Positions 24,916 to 33,237 of a DNA stretch of 64,000 bases are shown here, piece by piece. The notes under the pieces were generated by a model. It saw only the letters and a program-made list of their open reading frames with translations. It was not told where the DNA came from and did not search any database. A program made the translations under genes and the position numbers. The DNA is taken from contig NZ_LDWR01000018.1 in the NCBI RefSeq assembly GCF_001039005.1, forward strand, positions 62,001-126,000, given 5' to 3'. Every line of letters begins with the position of its first letter. Within the stretch, counting starts at the first letter, position 1. This DNA comes from Burkholderia cepacia (GTDB lineage Bacteria; Pseudomonadota; Gammaproteobacteria; Burkholderiales; Burkholderiaceae).

Positions 24916-26127
24916 TCAGGTGCGCGCGAGTGCCTGCACGAGGGCCGGCGGCGCATGCGCGACCGTCACCTCCGGCGTGCCGTGCCACGCCGCGAGTTTC
25001 TTCACGGCCTTCGCGACGTCGGCCGCGAGCCCCGTGCCGAACCGCACGCCCGGCTCGACGTGCACGGCCTTCAGTTCGAACGTGCCGAGCGTGCGATGCG
25101 CTTTCGCGTCGACGCGGCCGACCAGCCGGCCGCGATGCAGCACGGGCAGGCAGAAATAGCCGTAGCGCCGCTTGTGCCCGGGCGTATAGCACTCGATTGT
25201 GTAGTCGAAATCGAACAGCGTCGATGCGCGCCGCCGATCCCATACGACCGGATCGAACGGCGACAGCAGCGTCGTGACCGTCGAGCGCAGCGTGTCGGCC
25301 GCGGCGGCCGGCAGCAACGCGTCGAGCGAACGATGCACGTAGGCCGGTTCCTTCCAGTCGCCGATCTCCACCGGAATCAGGTCGCCCGCGTCCGCGAGCC
25401 GCTCGAGCTCCGCGCGGTACGAACGGCGCGGCAGCCGGTAGTAGTCGGCCACCCAGTCCGCGCGCACGACGCCGAGCGCACGGCACGTGTAGTCGAGCAG
25501 CGCGGGCAGCACGGCGTCGCGCGGCGGCAGGTCGCGCGCGTCGTCCCAGTCGGGCAGCACGCGCTCGCGCAGGTCGTACACGCGCTGGAAATTGCGGCGC
25601 TCCGACACCATCAGGTCGCCCGTCGTGAACAGCACCTCCAGGTGACGCTTCTCGGGCTTGCGATCCCACCATCCGTTGCCCTTCACGCCATCCTCGCGAA
25701 CGAAATCGGCCGACCGTACGGGGCCTTCGTCGCGAATCCGCGCGAGCAGCCGCTCGATGTCGGGACGATGCTGCTCATGCCAGTCGGCCGCGTATTTCCA
25801 GCCCATCCCCGACGGATCGAGCATCTTGTAGCGCATCAGGCCGAATTGCTCGACGGGCAGGAAACACGCCTCGTGCGACCAGTATTCGAACAGGCGCGCC
25901 TCGGCGAGATGTTCGTCGAGCCACTGCGGCGAGAAATCGCCGAGCCGGCTGAACAGCACGAGATACGGGCTGCGCGCGACGACGTGGATGGTGTCGATCT
26001 GCAGCTGTGCCATCCGGCGGACCGTGTCGAGCACGTCGGACTTGGTCGCCTTGCGGCGGGGCGGCGTCAGCAGGCCCTGCGCGGCGAGATGCAGCGCGCG
26101 GGCGGCGGCGGGCGAGAGCGTAAGCAT
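24916..26127 (-). CDS. YcaQ/AlkX-type DNA glycosylase (winged helix)
   Basis: A 403-residue protein of the HTH_42 (AlkZ/YcaQ) family, with several tandem winged-helix domains. The motif LQID (Q43-x-D45) matches the QxD form of the YcaQ/AlkX subfamily, which repairs interstrand crosslinks, rather than the QxQ of AlkZ. Also visible are FEYWSHEACFLPVEQ and a C-terminal GRLVGRVDAKAHR. It is convergent with fabI, 20 bp apart. It is not next to a natural-product cluster, supporting a housekeeping-like repair role. Confidence 0.86.
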   Translation of the reverse strand: MLTLSPAAARALHLAAQGLLTPPRRKATKSDVLDTVRRMAQLQIDTIHVVARSPYLVLFSRLGDFSPQWLDEHLAEARLFEYWSHEACFLPVEQFGLMRYKMLDPSGMGWKYAADWHEQHRPDIERLLARIRDEGPVRSADFVREDGVKGNGWWDRKPEKRHLEVLFTTGDLMVSERRNFQRVYDLRERVLPDWDDARDLPPRDAVLPALLDYTCRALGVVRADWVADYYRLPRRSYRAELERLADAGDLIPVEIGDWKEPAYVHRSLDALLPAAAADTLRSTVTTLLSPFDPVVWDRRRASTLFDFDYTIECYTPGHKRRYGYFCLPVLHRGRLVGRVDAKAHRTLGTFELKAVHVEPGVRFGTGLAADVAKAVKKLAAWHGTPEVTVAHAPPALVQALART

Positions 26128-26254
26128 CGGAATGGCGGCTGAGGGTGGAGGTCGGGCACCACTTTAGCGCGAATGCGGCGCACACGTGCGGCGCGCCGCT
26201 GCGACGCGTCTGACAATGCTTGACAGACGCGTTGCGCGAGTTTCCCTATAGTGC

Positions 26255-26428
26255 AGTTCATGGCGCAACGCTAAGCGTGCGCAACGATTCCGCTTCCGAC
26301 GCACATATGTCAATGGCACGCAGGAAGCGAAGCCGGGATTCTCAACCCCCATCGGGAGACCCGGAGCCCTGAGCGGACATCCATGCGGCTGTGCACCGGC
26401 CCCGTGTGGATGTCCGCTGATTTTTTTT
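26255..26428 (+). ncRNA. Candidate small RNA with intrinsic terminator
   Basis: Between two minus-strand genes lies a plus-strand intrinsic terminator: AGCGGACATCCA (26372-26383) pairs exactly with TGGATGTCCGCT (26407-26418), followed after GA by eight T (26421-26428). A TTGACA (26220-26225) and TATAGT (26247-26252) occur upstream but 21 bp apart, so the promoter is uncertain. A second stem pairs CCGGG near 26333 with CCCGG near 26360. No ORF fits. The element would be roughly 170 nt; the 5' end is a guess. Confidence 0.5.
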
Positions 26429-26523
26429 GTCTTTCCGGTTTTTCTCAGACTGCCGTGCCGACGTGTCATGCCGCGGCACGCGTTTCTCCGGGCCGTCATG
26501 CGACGCCCCGACATCCCCGCCAC

Positions 26524-27948
26524 TTATTGCCGCTTGCCGCGCGCGACTTCGTCGCCGGCGCCGGGCGGCAGCCGCCGCGTGATCGGAATTGACGCGAACG
26601 AGCACAGCCCGACCACGACGAACGCCGGCCAGAAATCCGACCACACCATCGTCTGATGGCCTTGCAGCCAGTGCGACACATGCAGCACGAGGCCGGCCAC
26701 TGTCACGCCGAGGCCGAGCGACATCTGCTGCACGACACTGCCGAGGCTCGTCGCGCGGCCCGCGTCGCGCGGCGAGATGTCCGCGTAGATCATCGAGTTC
26801 AGGCTCGTGAACTGCAGCGCGGGGAAGATGCCGCCGACGAGCACGATCAGCCAGATCGCCCAGGTCGCCATGCCGGGATGGAATACGCCATAGGCGGCAA
26901 TCGCGAGGCCCGCGAATGCCGCGTTGTAGATCAACACCGTGCGAAAGCCGAAGCGGCGCAGCGTATGCGTGGCCGTCGAGCGGCTCACCGCGCCGCCGAG
27001 CGCGGACGCGCACGTGATGAGCCCCGAATGGAAGGCGGTCATGCCGAGCCCTTCCTGCAGCGCGAGCGGCAGCAGGAACGGCACCGCACCGAGCCCGATG
27101 CGGAACAGCGACCCGCCGACGACGCTCGCGTGGTAGGTAGGAATCTTCAGGAAGCTGAGGTCGAGCACCGGGCGCTCCTTGCGGCGCGCGTACGGCACGT
27201 AGAGCGCGAGCATCACGGTGCCGGCCACGCACATGGCGACGGCGTTCGAGCGCGACGTGAGCGAGCCATCGATCAGCGTGAGGCCCATCAGCAGCAGCGC
27301 GGCGCCGCTGGCCGACAGCAGGAAGCCGAACCAGTCGAGCGGGCCCGGATCGGGCTCGTGCGTGTTCGCGATGTGCTTGCTCGCGAGATAGATCCCGTAG
27401 ATGCCGATCGGCACGTTGATGAAGAAGATCATCCGCCAGTGCAGGTAGGTCGTGATGAAGCCGCCGACGAGCGGCCCGACCGTGGGCCCGAACAGCGCGG
27501 GAATCGCGAGGTAGTTCATCGCGCGCACGAGATCGGAGCGCGGTACCGCGCGGAAGATGATGATGCGGCCGACGGGCACCATCATCGCGCCGCCGACGCC
27601 TTGTATGAAGCGCGCGAACGTGAGTACGCCGAGGGAATTGGAGGCCGCGCACATCAGCGAGCCGACGACGAAGATGCCGATCGCGGTGCGGAACACGGAG
27701 CGTGCGCTGAAGCGGTCGGCGAGCCAGCCGCAGATCGGGATGAACACGCCGAGGCCGACCACGTAGGCCGTGATCGCGATGTTCAGTGTGACGGGGCTGT
27801 GCCCGAAGTCCCTCGCCATCGCAGGCAGTGCGGTGACGATGATGTTCGCGTCGACGCTTTCCATGAACAACGCACAGGCAACGATGAGCGGTGCTAGAAA
27901 GACGGGCGACATGGGCTGGGCGCGCGGTAAAGACGCCATTATGCCCAC
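26524..27948 (-). CDS. MFS exporter, DHA2 (EmrB/QacA) type
   Basis: A 474-residue membrane protein with about 13-14 hydrophobic segments. The DHA2-type motifs are visible: FMESVDANIIVTALPAMARD in TM1, GWLADRFSARSVF as motif A, and FIQGVGGAMMVPVGRIII in the next helices. Members pump drugs or toxic metabolites out with protons. There is no adjacent membrane-fusion protein, so it may work alone in the inner membrane. A later start at MSPVFLAPL (27912) is also possible. It is divergent from the trehalase gene. Confidence 0.9.
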   Translation of the reverse strand: MGIMASLPRAQPMSPVFLAPLIVACALFMESVDANIIVTALPAMARDFGHSPVTLNIAITAYVVGLGVFIPICGWLADRFSARSVFRTAIGIFVVGSLMCAASNSLGVLTFARFIQGVGGAMMVPVGRIIIFRAVPRSDLVRAMNYLAIPALFGPTVGPLVGGFITTYLHWRMIFFINVPIGIYGIYLASKHIANTHEPDPGPLDWFGFLLSASGAALLLMGLTLIDGSLTSRSNAVAMCVAGTVMLALYVPYARRKERPVLDLSFLKIPTYHASVVGGSLFRIGLGAVPFLLPLALQEGLGMTAFHSGLITCASALGGAVSRSTATHTLRRFGFRTVLIYNAAFAGLAIAAYGVFHPGMATWAIWLIVLVGGIFPALQFTSLNSMIYADISPRDAGRATSLGSVVQQMSLGLGVTVAGLVLHVSHWLQGHQTMVWSDFWPAFVVVGLCSFASIPITRRLPPGAGDEVARGKRQ

Positions 27949-28233
27949 AATGTGGTCGTTGCGTCACGTGCGACACTGGTTGTTCCGCATGTTGCAACAG
28001 TCGTTCCTGTTACGGCTTGTGAAAGAAGAGACGACTGCGGCGCGTGACATGACACATGACATCGGCCCGTCGTCGCGACCGCGAAACTTGCGTGCGGTGC
28101 GCGTTTCATGCGACAGTCGACCTCACTCGCATTCCGGATACAACGACGCGCATCGATCGAGGGCCATCGAGACGAGCGCGCGCGAACGAGACCTCGTGCC
28201 GATCCACTCACCATCGAAAGGAGGGGACACGTC

Positions 28234-29958
28234 ATGACGTCACGTCGTGCCGCATCGATTGCATCCCGCTTGTCAGCCAGTCTCTCATCCCGTTCTGCTC
28301 CACCCGCGCCGCGTCTGCGCTGGGCGGCCGCGCTGGCCGTCGCGTATCTCGCCGTCGCCGGCTGTGCCGCGCAGGCCGACAATGCGAACCAGGCCGCCGC
28401 GCCAGCGGCCAGTCAGTCCGCCGTGCCGGCCGCGGTGGTCGCGGGCCCCGCGTCCGGCACGGTGCTGCCGCCGCCGAGCCAGCTCTACGGCGACCTGTTC
28501 GTCGCGGTGCAGACCGCGCAGATCTATCCCGACCAGAAGACCTTCGTCGACGCGACGCCCGATACCGATCCCGCGACGATCATGCAGTTGTATCAGCAAC
28601 AGAAATCGCAACCGGGCTTCTCGCTGAAGGCGTTCGTCGGCCAGCACTTCACGCCGCCCCCGGAAGGCGGCGTGACGCCGCCGCCCGGCCAGACACTGCG
28701 CCAGCACATCGACTGGTTGTGGCCGCAACTCACGCGCACGAGCACGACGGTGCCGCCCTACAGTTCGCTGATTCCGATGCCGAAGCCGTACGTCGTGCCG
28801 GGCGGCCGGTTCCGCGAAGGCTACTACTGGGATACCTATTTCACGATGCTCGGGCTGCAGGTGTCGGGGCGCGAGGATCTCGTCGACGACATGCTCGACA
28901 ACTTCGCCCACCTGATCGACACGATCGGGCACATCCCGAACGGCAACCGCACGTACTACGTGAGCCGCTCGCAGCCGCCGTTCTTCGCGTACATGGTCAC
29001 GCTCGCCGCGCAGGCCGAAGGCGACAAGGTCTACCAGAAATACCTGCCGCAACTGCGCAAGGAACATGCGTACTGGATGCAGGGCGAAACCACGACGCCG
29101 CGCGGGCAGGCCGCCCGCAACGTGGTCGCGATGCCCGACGGCGCGGTGCTGAACCGTTACTGGGATGCGAGCGACACGCCGCGCGACGAGTCGTATCTCG
29201 AGGACGTGACGACCGCGAAGTCGGCGCCCGGCCGTCCGGCGAACGACGTGTACAGCGACCTGCGCGCGGGCGCCGAAAGCGGCTGGGACTACAGCTCGCG
29301 CTGGTTCGGCGACGGCAAGACGCTCGCGACGATCCGCACGACGTCGATCGTGCCGGTCGACTTGAACAGCCTGATGTTCCATCTCGAGACGACGATCGTG
29401 AAGGGCTGTACCGTCACGCACGACGTTGCATGCGTGAGCGATTTTTCAGGGCGGGCGGCGCGGCGCGCGGCCGCGATCAACCACTATCTGTGGAACCGCC
29501 ACGGCTACTACGGCGACTACGACTGGCAGTTGCGCAAGCCACGCGACGCCGTGACGGCTGCTGCGCTGTATCCGCTGTTCGCGGGTGTCGCGTGGCCCGA
29601 GCGCGCGAAGGCGACCGCGCGCGAGGTACGCAACACGCTGCTGCAGCCGGGCGGCCTTGCGACCACGACCGCGAACACGGGCCAGCAATGGGACGCGCCG
29701 AACGGCTGGGCGCCGCTGCAGTGGATCGCGATCGAAGGGCTGCGCCGTTACGCCGAACCGGCGCTCGCGAAGGACATCGGTACGCGCTTCCTGTCCGACG
29801 TGAAGCATGTGTATGCAACCGAAGGCAAGCTCGTCGAGAAGTACGTGGTCGAAGGTGCCGGCACGGGTGGCGGCGGGGGCGGCGAATATCCGCTGCAGGA
29901 CGGCTTCGGCTGGACCAACGGCGTCACGCTGAAACTGCTGGGGCTGTACGGCGAGTGA
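28234..29958 (+). CDS. treA: Periplasmic trehalase (GH37), probable lipoprotein
   Basis: From ATG 28234, seven bases after AGGAGGGG, the protein has 574 residues. The signal sequence ends in a lipobox (LAVAGC), so it is probably lipid-anchored. Both trehalase signatures are present: [15 protein letters not shown] and [13 protein letters not shown], with a Gly-rich loop near the C terminus. It splits trehalose into two glucoses in the periplasm. The convergent OprB porin gene next to it suggests a trehalose/glucose uptake unit. Confidence 0.93.
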   Translation: MTSRRAASIASRLSASLSSRSAPPAPRLRWAAALAVAYLAVAGCAAQADNANQAAAPAASQSAVPAAVVAGPASGTVLPPPSQLYGDLFVAVQTAQIYPDQKTFVDATPDTDPATIMQLYQQQKSQPGFSLKAFVGQHFTPPPEGGVTPPPGQTLRQHIDWLWPQLTRTSTTVPPYSSLIPMPKPYVVPGGRFREGYYWDTYFTMLGLQVSGREDLVDDMLDNFAHLIDTIGHIPNGNRTYYVSRSQPPFFAYMVTLAAQAEGDKVYQKYLPQLRKEHAYWMQGETTTPRGQAARNVVAMPDGAVLNRYWDASDTPRDESYLEDVTTAKSAPGRPANDVYSDLRAGAESGWDYSSRWFGDGKTLATIRTTSIVPVDLNSLMFHLETTIVKGCTVTHDVACVSDFSGRAARRAAAINHYLWNRHGYYGDYDWQLRKPRDAVTAAALYPLFAGVAWPERAKATAREVRNTLLQPGGLATTTANTGQQWDAPNGWAPLQWIAIEGLRRYAEPALAKDIGTRFLSDVKHVYATEGKLVEKYVVEGAGTGGGGGGEYPLQDGFGWTNGVTLKLLGLYGE

Positions 29959-30048
29959 CGCGCGACGCGTGCCGCGCGTTGCAGGCAAACGCACGGGCCG
30001 GACTGTCGCGCGAGCGGCCGTCCGGCCCGTGTTTGCATACAGGATGCG

Positions 30049-31536
30049 TCAGAACGTGATCGTCGTGCGCACGCCGACCACCGTTTCGTCGCCGATGCGC
30101 GCACCGGCCGCGTTCGGGTTCGGGATGCCGCCGCCCGGACGGAAGAAGTGCTGCAGGTCGGCCTGCAGTTGCCACCACGGCGTGACCTGATACTGATAGG
30201 TCGCCTCGACGACCGTCTCCGCGCGGCGCACCGGATAGCCGGGCGTCGTGTAGACGCCGGTGTCGCCGTCGAGGCCGCGCGAATGCGAGCCGATCTTCGC
30301 GTAGCCGACCGCGAGACCGGCGACGTCGTTGTCGCGTCCCTTGAACGGCGCCTTCAGCGTCACGCCTGCATTGGCGGCGAAATCGACGGTATTGCGATCG
30401 CCCGGCGCGCCCATCACGCGTGCGAACACGCCGACCGAGCGCGGGCTGTCCGCCGACGGCCGCCACACCATCTGGTCCGCGACCGCATAGAAGCTGTAGT
30501 TGCCGCGATGTGTCGCCGGAATGCCGTTGCTCGCCGGATTCGCGAGCGACAGGCCGTCGGTGCCGTAGCGCGGGTCGTTCGTGTGCTGCGACTGATACCA
30601 GAAGCCGAGCTTGTAGGTACCGGGCAGGCCGGCCGGCTGCGGCGCCTTCGGATCGGCCGGCGGCGCGTTCAGCGCGTACTGCACTTCGCCGATCACGAAC
30701 GCGCCGCTGCGCAGGTTGAAGTTGGTGCCGTGCGCGTTCAGCACCTGCGCGTCGCCGTCGGTGCGGCCGGCCGGGTTGCCGTCGAACACGCCGACCATCG
30801 CGGTCCACGCATCGGCCGGCTTCACGCGCAGCCGCACGCCGAGCGACGACAGCGGATACGCGGGGCCGCCGGCCGGCAGGTCGGTCGACGGCAGCACGGG
30901 CCAGCCGAACGTGGCGTTCATGAACGTCGCCGCGTTCTGGCTCACCATGAATTCCTGGTCGACGCTCTGCTGGCCGATCTTCACGTCGGCCTTGCCGTCG
31001 AGGAACGCTTGCTGGTACCAGAGCTCCCACAGGCGCGTGGTCGAATTCGCTTCGATGCCGGTCGCGGTCTGCAGCGTCTGCAGGTAGCGCTGCGTGAGGT
31101 TGGTGCCGTGGATCTGCAGCCCGGACACGTTGAACGTGCCGCCCGGCAGGCCGATCGCCTTGCCCGTGTCGACGTTGAAACCGAATTGCGTGAGCCCCTG
31201 GTACGCGCCGCCGCGATTCGTGCCGCCGGACGTGTTGTACAGGTATTCGCTGGTTTCCTGCAGGCTCAGCGTGACGCCGTGATCGCCGAGCAGGTCACGC
31301 AGGCCGCCCATGTTGCCGAGCAGGTTCGAGCGCTCCCAGAAGCCGGTAGGGGCGGGCGCGGCAGCATCGGCGGCCTGTTGTGCGGGAGCGGCGGCATCGC
31401 TGGCGCCGGCCGCTGGTTCGGCCGCGGCCGGCTGCGACGATTGCGCGAACGCGGGCGCCGCGGCGAGCGACAGCAGCAGCGCGGCGAGCGCATTGAGGCG
31501 CGGCTTGCGCGGGACAGGTTCGAGGTAGTTCTTCAT
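30049..31536 (-). CDS. oprB: OprB-type carbohydrate porin
   Basis: From ATG 31536 the protein has 495 residues, with a signal peptide (MKNYLEPVPRKPRLNALAAL... ending in FAQSS) and a low-complexity Ala/Pro/Gln stretch before the OprB domain. LLGDHGVTLSLQETSEYLYN and QQAFLDGKADVKIGQQSVDQ are typical of the family, as is the terminal VVGVRTTITF, a final strand ending in Phe. It forms an outer-membrane channel selective for sugars. It lies convergent to trehalase with 90 bp between stops. Confidence 0.92.
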   Translation of the reverse strand: MKNYLEPVPRKPRLNALAALLLSLAAAPAFAQSSQPAAAEPAAGASDAAAPAQQAADAAAPAPTGFWERSNLLGNMGGLRDLLGDHGVTLSLQETSEYLYNTSGGTNRGGAYQGLTQFGFNVDTGKAIGLPGGTFNVSGLQIHGTNLTQRYLQTLQTATGIEANSTTRLWELWYQQAFLDGKADVKIGQQSVDQEFMVSQNAATFMNATFGWPVLPSTDLPAGGPAYPLSSLGVRLRVKPADAWTAMVGVFDGNPAGRTDGDAQVLNAHGTNFNLRSGAFVIGEVQYALNAPPADPKAPQPAGLPGTYKLGFWYQSQHTNDPRYGTDGLSLANPASNGIPATHRGNYSFYAVADQMVWRPSADSPRSVGVFARVMGAPGDRNTVDFAANAGVTLKAPFKGRDNDVAGLAVGYAKIGSHSRGLDGDTGVYTTPGYPVRRAETVVEATYQYQVTPWWQLQADLQHFFRPGGGIPNPNAAGARIGDETVVGVRTTITF

Positions 31537-31644
31537 GTGGGTTCCGTCGGTGGTTTGATTAGTTAGGCTGAAGAAACGAAAACGTCGTGCGGAAAGCGTG
31601 GCGCGGCGGTACGTGGCACAACGCACCGCTGCGCGATGCGGGGC

Positions 31645-31914
31645 TTACGGCAACCAGCCGCCGACGCGCCACACCTGCGCGAAGCCGAGGCGCGACGCGG
31701 CCGAGCACAGCAGCGCGGCGAGCGCGATCGCGGCCGCCATCGCGGCGACCAGCAGGCAGTCGAGCGGGCGGGGCACGGCCGGCACATGGGCGAGCGCCGT
31801 GCCGCGCCAGTTGCTGAATGCGTGGGCGAGCGGCGAGAGGCCCGAAACGAACGAGCGGTCGCACGCGACGTGCACGATGCGCTTGAGTCTGACCGCGAAC
31901 GATTGAAAAAACAT
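31645..31914 (-). CDS. Small membrane protein of unknown function
   Basis: An 89-residue frame from ATG 31914 with GGAGG eight bases upstream. It contains one strong hydrophobic segment (CLLVAAMAAAIALAALLC) near residues 52-70 and a basic N-terminal region. I recognise no family. It is 109 bp upstream of oprB on the same strand, and a sigma70-type promoter on the minus strand (32222-32193) would transcribe both. It could be a leader membrane protein or a chance ORF; the ribosome site and hydrophobic helix favour a real gene. Confidence 0.5.
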   Translation of the reverse strand: MFFQSFAVRLKRIVHVACDRSFVSGLSPLAHAFSNWRGTALAHVPAVPRPLDCLLVAAMAAAIALAALLCSAASRLGFAQVWRVGGWLP

Positions 31915-32192
31915 GACGCTGCCTCCGTCCGGTCCGGCGGATGCCGGACGACGTGATCGAGCGCGGGCGCGTGACGCGGCCTGCGGTCGGAGGGTGGAAC
32001 GTAATGGAGCGTGCAACGGACGAACCGGCGATGGCCGGCTCGGGGGAAGCGCGCTAACCCGACGAATGCGAGTTAGCGGCGAAAGACATGCGTCTGGCTG
32101 CTATCTCGCGATGGCTTGGCCGGCCTGGACCGGCATCCAACTGCAACTAGAACATGTGTCCACGGAGGGACTCCCTTGATGAATTGGGGCGG

Positions 32193-32222
32193 ATTGTAGT
32201 CGCGACTTTTGCTGCGGTGCAA
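32193..32222 (-). promoter_or_regulatory. sigma70-type promoter toward oprB
   Basis: Read on the minus strand: -35 TTGCAC (plus-strand 32217-32222) and -10 TACAAT (32193-32198), 18 bp apart. It points to the 89-residue ORF and oprB, with a leader of about 270 nt that holds a stem CGCTAAC/GTTAGCG (32052-32058 and 32072-32078). Confidence 0.6.
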
Positions 32223-32450
32223 GTAAAAACTGCACAAAAATCGATGCACGTTGTGCGAGCGCTGCGACAGTCCGTTTCGGCGCAGGACTGGTGGAGTAGG
32301 GGACGACGACGGGCGCCGCGCCGTTGTTCGAGCGCATCGATTGGTGACCGCTTCGTGACGCGTTGAAAGGTTTCGGCACGTGGTTTCAAGGGCAAATCTT
32401 TCAGTGTCCCGAGGCGGGAAAATTATTTCGAGAAATGGGGTTTCGAGGGG

Positions 32451-32480
32451 TTGACTTCACTTTCGGGCGGTCCATAGAAT
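32451..32480 (+). promoter_or_regulatory. sigma70-type promoter of the NRAMP transporter operon
   Basis: -35 TTGACT (32451-32456) and -10 TAGAAT (32475-32480), 18 bp apart. Transcription would start near 32487, giving a leader of about 750 nt before the transporter, with two short ORFs inside and several stems, e.g. CCGTTTG (32585-32591) with CAAACGG (32601-32607). Confidence 0.65.
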
Positions 32481-32813
32481 CCGGCATCTTCACTCTTGGG
32501 GCCGCCGCCTTGGACGCCTGCAGTAGTCGATCTTCGACCGAAATTTCCGCCTGAGCGACCGACGTCCGCGCCTCATCGAAGCCGCCGTTTGTCACCCAGG
32601 CAAACGGTGCGCGCAGCAGTATTCCGCAGTCACTCCCTACGTGCACCCTGATTCGCGCCGGTTAGCGTGATGCGTTTTCGCATGCGCCGTCCGGTTTCTC
32701 CGCCGCCTGGCAGGCGGCCGCGTTCGCGCACGCCTTTTCCGGGTTCGCGAATGCCGGCCGCCAAACCGGTCGGCGGTCAACCGTGTTCTCCGGAACACCG
32801 CACAGGAGCCGCC

Positions 32814-32900
32814 ATGAACGACAGTGACAGTTGTCCCTTATGCCCGTTACACGCACAGACCCTTTTGAACCCGGGTCGCAGGGACAATCCGGCCGACTAG
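32814..32900 (+). CDS. Leader peptide candidate, 28 residues, CxxCxxH
   Basis: A short frame begins ATG at 32814 with AGGAG seven to eight bases ahead. The peptide, starting MNDSDSCPLCPLHAQTLL, has a Cys-x2-Cys-x2-His arrangement suited to binding a metal. It lies in the leader of the metal transporter gene, 338 bp before it. It may be a sensing leader peptide; no family is recognised. Confidence 0.45.
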   Translation: MNDSDSCPLCPLHAQTLLNPGRRDNPAD

Positions 32901-32983
32901 CCTGACACATCGTTCAGGCCCCGGACTGGCCCCGCACCCACCACGCGGCCGGCACGCCTGCCGTCGCCGCACGGAGCCAGACC

Positions 32984-33121
32984 ATGAACTTCGGCCTTCT
33001 GCTGTCGAACCTTCCGCACGTCACGGAATCGCGTCCCCACTACGACGGGATGCTGACGCTCGACGCCCGTCCGCGGGTGTTCTCCCGCCTGCTGAACCAG
33101 CTGAAATCGTTGTTCCACTGA
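32984..33121 (+). CDS. Small ORF of 45 residues before the NRAMP gene
   Basis: ATG at 32984 follows ACGGAG at good spacing. The 45-residue peptide begins MNFGLLLSNLPHVTESRPHY and ends RLLNQLKSLFH; it has no membrane segment or known motif. It sits between the CxxCxxH leader ORF and the transporter, 117 bp before the latter. Ribosome site and position support translation; function is unknown. Confidence 0.5.
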   Translation: MNFGLLLSNLPHVTESRPHYDGMLTLDARPRVFSRLLNQLKSLFH

Positions 33122-33237
33122 AAGAAGCGCCGAGCGCGCCTCGGCATGCGCACGCGCGGCCGCCATCGAGCGGCCGCCCCGCGCGCATCCCAAGGTCACA
33201 CGCTCATCAGATAACCCTTAGCCGTACGGAATAAATC

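Noticed and set aside
32487..33237. Known Mn or Mg riboswitch classes in the transporter leader
   Set aside because: I could not match the conserved loops of yybP-ykoY or M-box riboswitches, so no riboswitch is called.
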